Below, in pieces: positions 53,776-64,000 of a stretch of 64,000 bases of DNA. This DNA comes from Mytilus edulis (taxonomy: Eukaryota; Mollusca; Bivalvia; Mytilida; Mytilidae). Numbering within the stretch: position 1 is the stretch's first letter; the number at the start of each line of letters is the position of its first letter. The stretch lies in contig NC_092344.1 of the NCBI RefSeq assembly GCF_963676685.1, positions 92,472,749 to 92,536,748 on the forward strand, read 5' to 3'. A program made the position numbers and the translations under genes. The notes below the pieces were generated by a model. The model was not told the origin of the DNA and did no database searches. It was given only the letters and a program-made list of their open reading frames with translations.

Positions 53776-56700
53776 AAAGCAAATACAACACAACATTGTT
53801 TTTAATTTCTATAAAAATACACACATGTATTAATATCCAATTTGATGCAAAACTTGTACCAACATCAAAATATAAACTTATCAAATATATTTGTCTTAAA
53901 ATATACATACTAGTACAAAATTCAACATAGAACACTTTGATATCCACCTATTGCTGATTTACTTTTATTCATGGGATTCAAAATTTCATACATCTTATGC
54001 CAGAAGATGAGATATGAAGTTTAGTGGTCAATACATTTCAAATTTTCTATGAGCTTGTATGCAAATTTTTGCACAACCACAAAAATCATGTATCAACCAA
54101 AAATTCCACTTTTCTTGAAACCACGAAAAACATATATCGAAACTAAAATGCCAGTTTACTTGTATCCATGAAAATAAGTATACTTATACAAGCATACTTG
54201 TGGGTATACCCACAAAAAATAAATGAAGCCACAGCATCTCTTAATAATCAATTATTATCTTGTATATCACATTGTAACAAATACATGTATGTCAAAGTTA
54301 ATTTTTTTTAACAAAGAGCAAAATATCTTTTATAAATCAGCTAAAACATTTAACAATAAGGAGAGAATACAAATAACAACCTTCAAAAAGGATAACATTT
54401 GAAAAAATAATTCAATTAAATAATTGACAGATCCAAGAAATTGTGATATTGAACTTATCATTAAAAAGAAGTAACCATTCTTTGAATTTTTTTTAAATGC
54501 TTAATTGTCACATGTAAATAGACCATACCTTTATATCAATTGACTACACTAAATTTACTATTTATTTAAAAAAAAGTCCCTAACTGGACAATGCACAACT
54601 CAACGAAATAAATATCACTGTTTATTGTCTGGAAAGGCCCAAGTTGATCATCCTTATAACAATTCAAAACAAGAAATAATTGATATATTTAAGTTTTTGA
54701 TAGATTTTTTGGTTATATATAAAGCTTTTCCCAGTAATTTAAATGTGTTTTTCCATTGGAAGGTATCTATTTTTGTTTAGAAACATAAAATGCATAGGGC
54801 AACACTATCAGAGCAGAGGAGTTGCAGAAAGGGGTGGACAGTAAAGGTTGATGGTAGTTTTGCGCCTCAATCTAAAGCAAGCTAGTATACTGTTACCATA
54901 TACAAAATCTAAAATTTGCTGCTGGTAACAAAAATGACATTGCATACAGCATTAATACATAAATAAAGATATACTCTGATATGCAATGGTATATGTGAAA
55001 ACCACTAGGATATGTCATCTAAATTTCTTATGAAACTGAAATTTAATTCTGTATTCTAACCATTATTTAACATAGCACCATGGGAAATGAAATAGCACTA
55101 TTTCCTTTAAGTTTGAGCACCACTTTTATAATAAATTTTAGTAGAAAAATCTATCTAGAAGTACCATAGCCATCACTGGTTGTGTCTATTTGATTGTTTG
55201 TTTGTTTGCAAGTTCGTGTTCGTATTTGCAATCTTTCTAAACCTTAAATTGGATTTCATGTATATGCATATGACTTGCCATGTTATGATGTCTTGATATG
55301 AGAATGATTCTAATTTAATCTTTTCTTTAAAATGTGGTCTGATACCCTATGTTATCTTTTAGTTCCAATTGTCAAATACAATCAAACACAGCTAAGAAGA
55401 TATTCTAAAATATTCCCTTGTAAAATATACAATTATCATACAGAAGTGCACATTGTACCATACTGTTTCAAGTGGTGTTATAACAGGTGTATGACTACAG
55501 ACACTATACTTCTCTGAATGCCTGATTTCCAAGTAGTTTAGTCTGATAAAAACATAATACTAACCTTATGAAACGTACAAAAAAAAATAAAGTACAAAAT
55601 TGAAATTATAATGCCTGTCATATATCTTATTTCAATAAAAGATATTGATAAAATGATCTTCTCCTAGAGCAAAACATGTCTTTTTGATATATATTAATAA
55701 AATGATATCCATCTATAATTGAAATACAAATTTGATCAAACAAAGCAAAATATAAATAAATACATTTCTGTTTATTATTTCTTGTATCTACTTTATTAAA
55801 TGCCATCAATTGTTTAATTTAATCGTTATAAAAACACATTTTTCTTGTCATTTTTTAGAATTTGAATTTTTGAACATTTAGACTACAATGACTTGTTTAA
55901 TGAAACCTTTTAACTTTTTGATTTTAGAAATGTTTGTACATAAGTGTCTCGTAAGTCTACATAAGGCTGGATATTTGATCTTTTTATTTTGTGTTGTTTA
56001 TGAAATTGTGTATATATATGTCTGATCAAATATGTGACACTATAATAAAATAAATCATCTTATTATAAAAAAATTGAATTAATTAAAATAAGAAGAGTTA
56101 TTACATGAATATTGGTAAATTAAATATCATGTTTGTATTTATCATGTTTGTATTAATTACAATCACAAACATTAAATATTATACCATTAATAACTTTTGG
56201 TGAGAGGAATAAAGATTTATTAGTACAAAAATATTTCTTTAACTACAGGCTTATTTAAATTTTCTTAGGTTAATAACATTTGTATTCATTTAATAACTTT
56301 AGTTTTCATTATACCAGCATATTTTTCCCACTTTGTCAATAAAATTTCAAATAAATTACAAGCAATATGTTTTCTTTGATAAGCTATATGAGGGCTTTTG
56401 GAATTCTATATTGAATGCACATTATACCATGCAAGGTTAACATCTTTTTGAGATAACTCTTTCAATAGATAAAATCCTAAATAGAGGTATGTTCCCTTTT
56501 TTATTTTCTTGTAATTGGCAAAATAGTGTAAAATTTGGTAGAATGGCAGTAATATTTAGTTGAATTATCTCCCCTGAATAGAAAGTTAAACTTTACAAAA
56601 AAAAATTATATAAATCATATCAAAACAAATAAAAAGATTTAATGCAACAATACAGTACTATGAGATCAACGAAAGCATAATATAATTTTAGTACAAAACA

Positions 56701-57236
56701 TAATGAAACCAAAGTTTACCAGCCTAGCAGTAATAACCTAAACTAACATATATAGACTGTCATATCAGAATCTGCTTATCAATGAACCAACTAGGAAATA
56801 AGCATTCTTACAGAAATTCTTAAGATATTTGAGACATTAACAAAGACAAAAATAACTAAAAGACATCTAGGGGACAATAAGGTCTTCAACAAAAGACAAA
56901 AGTCTAAACAATAAATCAAACACCACATCATTCCATGTATATAAAACGTGTAAATAAATTGTCAGATCAGAAACAATCAAAGATCTGCTTTCAACTCCCA
57001 ATTCTCAAATTCTGCAGCTCAAACATCATCCTAAACCAGAAAATAATGATGCAATGACAATAAAAAAGTCATCATTTTCTAAAATTGCACAACCAGACTT
57101 GGAAGTTGACAGCCATGTTCAAATACATTCTTTATTAAATGTTTGTTGTGAATCATCAAATTCCTGTAAAATGGCTTCCCCATAATTAACATGAATACAA
57201 AGTAACAAGAATTGCAAATCTTTTTACAGAATTAAT
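53776..57236. other. AT-rich region, no gene recognised
   Basis: Long AT-rich sequence without clear repeat edges. Short ORFs (61 codons plus at 55332, 60 codons minus at 55627) have no recognisable features. It could include 3' UTR or unrecognised non-coding transcripts. Confidence 0.4.
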
Positions 57237-57975
57237 GGGCATATGACATTTGCGCCGATTTTAAAAATTTTCATTCTTTCACTTGCACCGATTTCATTTT
57301 TTCATTTGCGCAGATTTTATATTTGGTCCTAATTAGATTTACAGGTAAGTTAATACTTGCATAAGTACTATATACCATTGCTCAAATCTGGTTATAAATT
57401 TTGTTCATTTAAGTTTAATAAATAAGTTAATTTTGATTGCACACTAAAACAAGCCGAGGAGTCAATTCGTTAATCATCGACAGTCATACATATCGGAAGG
57501 TCAGTGTCCTGAAACAAAAACAAAAAAACATATCTTACTGATATACAATAAAATTGTGAAAAGCTAGAGTCACCACGGATTCAGCTGATGGTATGACTAC
57601 TGTCAACCCACAGAACGAGCATAACCATGTGGCAACTGATCGAAAGATGGAGGCTAAAGAACTACGGGTACGGTCAAGGAAAGAGTCTGGAGATGTATCC
57701 AGTAGGCCTCCCTTCACCTCCTCGTGAGCAGGGGACAACAGTTATATTCATGTTATGATTGACAATTCATAACATTTGTATAACTGACTAACGGAAGAGG
57801 TCTATAATGATAAATGAAAAAATAACATGACTTGGATAGTGAGCTGTCTCATTAGCACTCATACTACATCTTCTTATATCTATTCACCTGTAATTTACCT
57901 GTAAAAATATTGGCGCAAATGAAAAAAAAATTCGGCGCAATTGAAAGAAAAAATCAGCGCAAATGCAAAACGCCG
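57237..57975. mobile_element. Inverted-repeat element of 739 bp with 8-bp duplication and a coding-like ORF
   Basis: Flanked by GAATTAAT on both sides (57229-57236, 57976-57983). The ends are loose inverted repeats of about 90 bp with repeated CATTTGCGC(C/T)GATTTT blocks. It contains a PLE-type tail piece (57836-57890) and a 67-codon minus-strand ORF (57535-57738) that is richer in GC than its surroundings. The 8-bp duplication suggests hAT or Mutator type. Confidence 0.65.
57535..57738 (-). other. 67-codon ORF inside the inverted-repeat element
   Basis: Reads SPAHEEVKGGLLDTSPDSFL ... SVATWLCSFCGLTVVIP. It stands out by base composition and has a possible membrane segment. I do not recognise it. 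It may be a captured exon fragment or chance. Confidence 0.3.
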
Positions 57976-57983
57976 GAATTAAT

Positions 57984-59985
57984 AGTTGAGATACTTTTTT
58001 TTTTAATTACATGGGTGACAAGACATACTTCATTACTGCTTTGTTAAAGGCAATGCTTCAAGTCAATAATTGTATATGAGAGCAGTAATATCCTCATAAT
58101 CATTAACAAATTGCTAGATATAAAAAAAACATAATTTTATATAACAAGACACCTCTTTTATCACATAGTCTTAAAAGAGATATATATGGCACAATATTTG
58201 ACTACACATGAATAGGTGCAATATATATTTCATAAGGTGCAGTAAATTTTTCAAAAAGGCAAATAAAGATTGCATTGCTGTACTTATATGGTATGCTGGT
58301 TGCAAAGCAAATAGTCAAATTTAACTATTTTATGAAACTGGAGTCCACAATCATGACATTATCTTAATAGACCACTTTAAACATATATCATTCACTGGAA
58401 AATTTCATCAATTATGTGCGCCATGATGACCTCATTTACCAGATAGAAAGGTCAATAATATATTTGCCAATTCTGTAATTGACCCTATATATAGAAATCC
58501 ATTTGTACAAGTTGTTTCCCTTGTGAGGGATTATAAATTTATTTAAATTGAAGAGCTAGCAGAAAGGATGAATTTATCTGTAATATTAGTAATCTTAAAT
58601 ATTATATTATCAAACGTAATTTTTCATAAAAATTGGGTTGACACATCAATTTATAACTTTTGACTAATCATGTTTTGTATGGACAGCAGTCAATCTGGTC
58701 AAGAAGGAAAATATCTGCAATTGGCAAAGGGAAACAGTCTATGTTAAACATGTGTAATAAAAGAATGAAATCTGTTATTTGCAAAAAGGCTATTTGACAA
58801 AGTTTGAGGAATTGTGGCACCCACCAAAGAATTCTGACTTTGTCATAGTTAAATTAAATTGTTGTTTAATGATAGTTATCTATATGGAATACTGAAAGTT
58901 GATTTTGACAATTTGCTTTGTAACTACTGAGACACATTCGGGTACAAAAAAATGTATAAACAAATTAAATATGTATAACAAGTGAAATCAAGTTTAACTC
59001 ATAATTGCACTTTTGTGATATAAAAAGGACAGATAACATATAAACTGTAATTATTTACATGACTGAGTAGATTACATCAAGTCAAAATGCATATAAAAAA
59101 AAACAAAAATCTACAAGATAGTATTGCTCTATGATAAAAATAGAAAATAACTTTTATCTGTCTTTAAGTTCGTTGTAATATCTGTGTAGATTGTCAGCTG
59201 TATAGAACCATGTGAACCTTCAAATTGCCAACATTGCAATCTATGCAATGTGTTTTTTAAAGTTTATACAGTAACACATAATAAACAGCTTTACTAAGAC
59301 CATGTGATATCCTTATCCAGAGCTTTACTTGAAAAAGTCTTTATAAAAAGTTGAATTTCTAAAAAAGTGATTATTAGTTTGGTGCGTTTTTTATAAAGAG
59401 ATTTCTTGATATATATTATTATTATAAAAAGTTTATTGTAAAACTAAAATAAAATTTATATATATAACCTAAATTATGAATTTACAGGTTGAAAAAGATA
59501 GTGGGTGCACCCAAGACATTAAACAAGAAGATTAATATTTACTGTCACAGCCATATTAATTCCTTTTAAGTTAAAAAAAACAAAAACAAAAAACATTACC
59601 ACATTACCATTCATAAAGAAAGGTAAACAAATAACATCAATTCAGTAAAAAAACAGAAAAAAATTAATGTAGGAATAAAATCCATAATGTGTTATAAAGT
59701 ATTAAGTAACAATTTTTCAATCCCTCTTTGATTATAATAATTTATGCTTAATACATATTTTGTAAATAAATGATTAACCCCATTTTTGTGGTCATTATCA
59801 TTACAACTGACCTCCAATCAAATATAATAACCATACATTCCCTCAAACAATGTACCGATTTTTCTCAACTTCCCCCATACAAAACTATTGATAGTAAGAT
59901 AAAATATAACAAAAAATGTAAAATATATAAGAGATTCATCATGTACAATAAAACCACATGTAAATAAATAAACAACAGGCACAAT
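57984..59985 (-). other. 3' flank and probable 3' UTR of the PORCN gene
   Basis: AT-rich sequence downstream of the PORCN stop codon. Minus-strand AATAAA hexamers occur, but I could not choose between them. No further exon or repeat edge recognised. Confidence 0.45.
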
Positions 59986-60084
59986 TCATATCAATACAGC
60001 AAAAATGTATGTTCCCAGTACAATCCAGTGACTTGCATAACTCAATGACGACCACTTTTCTAAGGTATGGTACATGTCGTAACC
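59986..60084 (-). CDS. PORCN: PORCN last coding exon and stop
   Basis: Encodes GYDMYHTLEKWSSLSYASHW and a final hydrophobic run, then TGA at 59988-59986. Matches the C-terminal end of the PORCN family. Confidence 0.88.
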   Translation of the reverse strand, partial: GYDMYHTLEKWSSLSYASHWIVLGTYIFAVLI

Positions 60085-63000
60085 CTGAAAAATATTTAAT
60101 AGTTCCATCTAAAATAATTTTTGAAGCAATATCACTTAATTACTCTAAAGAAAACAAACTAAATGCATAGGGAAAAATGTTTTATTTGGTCTTGGGCTAA
60201 TATTTCTATTTTTCTTCACACCATGAAATCTTGTTTTTTTATTTGCAGCCTCTCAGCTTGCTCCTAAATAAAAATGTGTACCAGTTCAGTGATCTTGACC
60301 TTGATAGCTTATTAGGGTTTTCTCACCTCCTTAAAAAAAAATTAGTGACAACTTAGTTAAAATTCTTAAAAATCTTCGTATTTTTTTTATATGCTTAATT
60401 TTTTTACCTTTTCTTTGTGAAACTCTTAAGTTTATAACAGTGTATTCAAAATATAATAAATATGCAATGTACAAGCCTAGGTATGAATAAACTCATCACA
60501 GTTAGCAGGATTAAATTGTATATGCCAGATATATATCTTTGTTAAAAGCTTACCTCTTCACTATTAACACTGTTATCAAACATGAGGCCCAAGTAGGCAA
60601 GATGAAACATTGAAAGAGCACCAAATATCAGATTTGTTAATATCACACATGGATGAGTCTGAAAATTAATAACATATTATATATATATAACAATATATGT
60701 CCATACCATAATCCATCATCATTCCAATTATATGCCAAAAATAAATATGAATGATTACCTTAACATAAACAGGGCTAGTTTGCTTTAAAAGGTTAATAAA
60801 TTATGTCATTTAAAAAAAAATATATATATTTCCAGGTACAGGAAATATTCATCTCATTATTGCCTTCAACAGAAAGACAATAATATCACAGATTGCTTAT
60901 TGCACAACATGTTAAATTTGTGAAAATCACTGATTTATTTATAATATCTCTACTGATTAACCATTTCTTTATAAAGTAATGTTTTTTGTGTAAAAACATG
61001 AACAGGTTAAACAATCAATACATATTATAATTAAAACTATCATTCTAAATTAACAGTACTTAAAAAACCTTTGAATAGACTTATTAAGAAGGGATATAAT
61101 TACGATACTGTTGTCAAGTCATTAAAGATTGCATATTTTGGCGTTAATATTGAGTCACTGATAAGGTCTTTGCGTCGGAACTAAACACATTTATTCTAAA
61201 AACAGTTGTTGGCATGACACGGGTTATGTTCTTCTCATATATGTTATGATGGTATGATACTAAACCCCTAACGGGAAGGATTGTGCCTGATGTACATATG
61301 ATGAAATCATAATCTTTCAGTCAGTTTAATTGAAGTCTGGAGCTAGCATGTCAGTTAACTGCTAGTAGTCTGTTGTTATTTATGTATTATTGTCATTTTG
61401 TTTATTTTCTTTGGTTACATCTTCTGACATCAGACTCGGACTTCTCTTGAACTGAATTTTAATGACCGTATTGTTATGCGTTTACTTTTCTACATTGGTT
61501 AGAGGTATAGGGGGAGGGTTGAGATCTCACAAACATGTTTAACCCCGCCGCATTTTTGCGCCTGTCCCAAGTCAGGAGCCTCTGGCCTTTGTTAGTCTTG
61601 TATTATTTTAATTTTAGTTTCTTGTGTACAATTTGGAAATTAGTATGGCGTTCATTATCACTGAACTAGTATATATTTGTTTAGGGGCCAGCTGAAGGAC
61701 GCCTCCGGGTGCGGGAATTTCTCGCTACATTGAAGACCTGTTGGTGACCTTCTGCTGTTGTTTTTTATTTGGTCGGGTTGTTGTCTCTTTGACACATTCC
61801 CCATTTCCATTCTAAATTTGATTATAATTTAATCTTAACTATGTGCAAAATAAGGTTCAGAAGTCCAAATTCTTTCAAATGCATAAAAATTACTAAATAT
61901 TAAAAAGCTATAAGATTACACATCAAAAATGAACCAGATGTCATTTTATATCAGCTGATATAAGATTGTTAACTTCCATTTGGAGTGAACAGCATTAAGA
62001 TGCGTAGAACAGCTATAACAGCCTATAAAATACTTGTTGATTCATTATTATTTGTGAGGCACTGTTTATTTATGATTTATTTGGTAAAGTTTAACCACTA
62101 AATTCAACAAAGTACAATTTTTCTATAGGATTTTATGCAGAATAAAACCACAAAATCAAAGACCCACAAAAAAATGCAATTTTTCAACTCACAAAAATGT
62201 GTACCTTTTTAAAAGAATTTAACCCACATTACTGAACTCTAGACTTATCTAATCTTTACTTACATATTTATATTCATGAGTACATTCTTCTTTGCATTTT
62301 CTAGTACCAATACATGCATTAAAGATTCTTGATAATTTACTTCTAAATACTGAAAAAGAAGCCACCATCATTACAACAATCTATTATGATAAGGTATTTA
62401 TATTAAAATGTTATGTATTTTAAATAGAACAGTTAATGACACAGGTTTCAATCAATAAAACATAAAGGCCACTGTTTATTTACAACCTAAATCATGATTT
62501 CATGAAATCTAAATGACATAGTAAAAGTTTCTACTTTTTTACTTCAGTCCCTTATTTTGTTTCTATTTCATTTCATTTAATCCATTTGGACAAAAAATTA
62601 CACTTTTTTAATGATTTAAAATGCATACGATTATCTTTATGTGTACAGTTTAAAAAAAATGTAATTAACAGTACAAAGTATGTTATAGTTATATAAAGGA
62701 AGGCATGCTCTTAATGGTCGATCGTTCAGTTTCTGCTACAGTAAGCGTCAAATTAACATTTATATTTCATTGTCATTCGTCAAATCTCATTTTGTTGCTA
62801 CCATTATTTTAGCATATATTTTGTCATGTGGAGAACACCATTCCTTCCCAATTGTATGTTCTGAATATCATCGAACAGACATGAGATAAAAATAAACATA
62901 CCTGATTCAACATATGTATAAAAACCTAATGAAAATAAAACTGCAGCAAACTGGAAATTTAAACCCTGAAATTATCAACAGTAAATTGTAGTCTCATCAA

Positions 63001-63830
63001 TAAAATAGTGAGTTTAATGATAAATGTCTATAGCAATAAATTTAAATCACAAATTATTTCCAGCAGGCTTTTGTCTTCATCTCTGACATACCAGAATACA
63101 GAAATTATTGCCTGTATTTGTTTTGGGATTATTTATGTACCATATAAATGTGTAATTTTAAGTGATTTCAAGAAAAGCTGCATTTATATGCCTTAAAAAC
63201 TTTGTTTGCAGGGGTCTAGGGTTGTAATAACAACTATAGGAGTTGTTTGAAACTAAGTGAAAACAATACAAACAAGAATATGCGTCCAAAGAACACCACG
63301 CCACACACATATTATGGTATGTCCATGTGCAGCTGATCATATAATCAAGTCAACATTGTTATTGGCATATAGTTTTAAAAGTTCACTTAAACATATAGTA
63401 TATATGACATTACACATAATAAACAGCACCTGGTGATGTTTCATAGCCTGACCAGTTTTGGTCCAAATGGACCTTTTTTATCAGCAGTAGAATGGTGGAT
63501 TAATATTTGTACCCTATTTATATAGATACTGTAACCAAGGTAACCAGCAGTTCAGAGTTTACCAGCGGTTCAGAGTTAACAATACAATACGAACAAGGAA
63601 CTGTAGTATAGACAGGACATATGTTTTAAAAAATTGTCTAAAAGTGACCCCTCAAAATGTTAGTTCTTGACAAATTTCAATTTCAATATTTCCTGATATA
63701 CTTTAAAAAAACCATGTGAGTTAAATTGTTGGTACTTATTTATTTACACTCACATGTAACAAACTACTAGCTGCATATGTAAGAAATACTGCAATTACAA
63801 CTCCATATGGCTGGACTACTAAAAACACAT
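59986..63830 (-). CDS. PORCN: Porcupine O-acyltransferase (PORCN), last five coding exons
   Basis: Membrane-bound O-acyltransferase (MBOAT) of the endoplasmic reticulum that attaches palmitoleate to a serine of Wnt proteins, which they need for secretion and signalling. Five exons with AG/GT borders join in frame: 63754-63830, 62902-62965, 62264-62349, 60554-60658 and 59986-60084. They encode the C-terminal part of the protein: PYGVVIAVFLTYAASSLLHG with the conserved MBOAT active-site His (SSLLHG), then FAAVLFSLGFYTYVES, a Cys-containing loop (RIFNACIGTRKCKEECTHEY), a membrane segment LIFGALSMFHLAYLG, and the end EKWSSLSYASHWIVLGTYIF. The order and the SASHW-like end match vertebrate PORCN as I remember it. 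The 5' exons lie beyond the right edge. A truncated Naiad copy sits antisense in the intron between the third and fourth of these exons. Confidence 0.88.
60554..60658 (-). CDS. PORCN: PORCN penultimate coding exon
   Basis: 105 bp, exactly 35 codons, with the membrane helix LIFGALSMFHLAYLGLMF and an acidic NSVNSEE. Acceptor TTTTCAG, donor GTAAGC. Confidence 0.9.
61064..61813 (+). mobile_element. 5'-truncated copy of the selenocysteine-type Naiad
   Basis: 61064-61184 encodes PLNRLIKKGYNYDTVVKSLK and the end of the RT ORF (stop at 61182-61184), nearly the same as the C-terminus at 1188. The matching 3' UTR follows and ends at CCCATTTCCATTCT. It is in a PORCN intron, antisense to that gene. The left break is within the RT, typical of incomplete reverse transcription. 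Confidence 0.88.
61236..61300 (+). promoter_or_regulatory. SECIS-like element in the PLE 3' UTR (copy 2)
   Basis: Lower stem AUAUGU/ACAUAU (61239-61244 with 61294-61299), AUGA (61246-61249), helix GGUAUGAUACU/AGGAUUGUGCC (61251-61261 with 61277-61287), apical AAA at 61262-61264, mini-stem CCC/GGG, UGAU (61288-61291). Same fold as at 1107-1170, with the changes between copies falling in loops or at the stem ends. Confidence 0.82.
62264..62349 (-). CDS. PORCN: PORCN Cys-rich loop exon
   Basis: 86 bp encoding FRSKLSRIFNACIG and KCKEECTHEY; vertebrate PORCN has a comparable Cys pattern here. Donor GTAAGT, phase 0 end. Confidence 0.86.
62350..62901 (-). other. PORCN: PORCN intron, AT-rich
   Basis: Intron between the two exons, without recognised repeats. 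Confidence 0.5.
62902..62965 (-). CDS. PORCN: PORCN exon after the catalytic His
   Basis: 64 bp encoding GLNFQFAAVLFSLGFYTYVE, a membrane segment. Donor GTATGT, phase 1 end. Confidence 0.86.
62966..63753 (-). other. PORCN: PORCN intron
   Basis: Intron with ORFs of 62 (+) and 60 (-) codons and no recognised domain. A possible short direct repeat (ACCAGC(A/G)GTTCAGAGTT, about 63542-63578) is the only structure seen. Confidence 0.5.
63754..63830 (-). CDS. PORCN: PORCN exon with the catalytic His
   Basis: 77 bp, acceptor TTTGTTTCAG, donor GTGAGT. Encodes VFLVVQPYGVVIAVFLTYA then ASSLLH. The His before the phase-0 end is the conserved MBOAT residue, followed by Gly from the next exon. Confidence 0.88.
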
Positions 63831-64000
63831 CTGAAACAAATTCATAATAGAGTATACTTCTTTTGAATAATAGAAAATGAAATAATACTCCTTAAATGAT
63901 CTGCAATCTGAACTAGTTGTTTGGTCCTACTGATCATTTGATAATGATAATAAAGGTTTTAAGTGGGTCTCATTGGGGTCTAAGCGTGACGCGGGATTGC
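63831..64000 (-). other. PORCN: PORCN intron, right window edge
   Basis: Intron sequence upstream of the His exon; no further exon is visible before the window ends. Confidence 0.5.

Noticed and set aside
57478..57738. Two-exon reading of the ORF in the 57 kb inverted-repeat element
   Set aside because: The frame can be continued by a GTAAGA ... TTTCAG intron, but that intron would be only about 30 nt, too short for a mollusc.
1..64000. tRNA, rRNA or snRNA genes
   Set aside because: No A/B box pair with a cloverleaf, and no rRNA or snRNA core sequence, was recognised by eye. A tRNAscan-SE or Infernal run would settle this.

Overview
The window looks like nuclear DNA of a bivalve mollusc, most likely a marine mussel (Mytilidae). 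It is AT-rich, its genes are cut into short exons by canonical GT-AG introns, and it is full of dispersed repeats that I recognise from mussels: Penelope-like element (PLE) tails, hammerhead-bearing repeats, mollusc inverted-repeat elements and short tandem arrays. The species call is inference. No tRNA, rRNA or CRISPR array was recognised.

Host genes. (1) A complete gene on the minus strand (8058-27691) has 14 exons that join in frame into a 639-residue class I cytokine receptor of the gp130/Domeless type: signal peptide, cytokine-binding D1-D2, three more fibronectin-III-like domains, one membrane helix, and a short tail with a proline-containing juxtamembrane stretch. (2) The last five coding exons of a porcupine (PORCN) O-acyltransferase gene lie on the minus strand at 59986-63830; the gene continues past the right edge. 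(3) A plus-strand coding exon at 51056-51670 encodes a SUMO-consensus-rich tail of an unrecognised protein, with a poly(A) signal at 51822.

Mobile DNA, left to right. 591-4040 (-): a decayed Naiad-type PLE with permuted order (N-terminal GIY-YIG, C-terminal reverse transcriptase). It carries four in-frame UGA codons at positions where relatives have Cys, and a SECIS-like hairpin in its 3' UTR, so it looks selenocysteine-encoding. A truncated second copy at 61064-61813 (+) keeps the same hairpin. The receptor introns hold hammerhead repeats, a 2.3 kb long-inverted-repeat element, a pair of TTAA-flanked elements, and a truncated second-family Naiad. 29165-30672 (+): a PLE with an uninterrupted 394-residue reverse transcriptase ORF. 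32253-33620: a minisatellite split by a dimeric hammerhead repeat that is itself split by a PLE tail. 33784-34446: a PIF/Harbinger-like MITE. 34569-36722: a 2.15 kb long-inverted-repeat element. 38642-39252: a TTAA-flanked element. 41812-42166: a one-unit hammerhead repeat. 43046-46255: a 21-bp minisatellite next to a mollusc inverted-repeat element that contains a foldback element of palindromic minisatellites. 48124-49204 and 52440-53775: two copies of a mollusc tandem-repeat element, the second split by a hAT-like element. 57237-57975: an inverted-repeat element with a coding-like ORF.

The host genes show no operational link to one another. The mobile elements show repeated nesting, which gives a relative order of insertion in several places.
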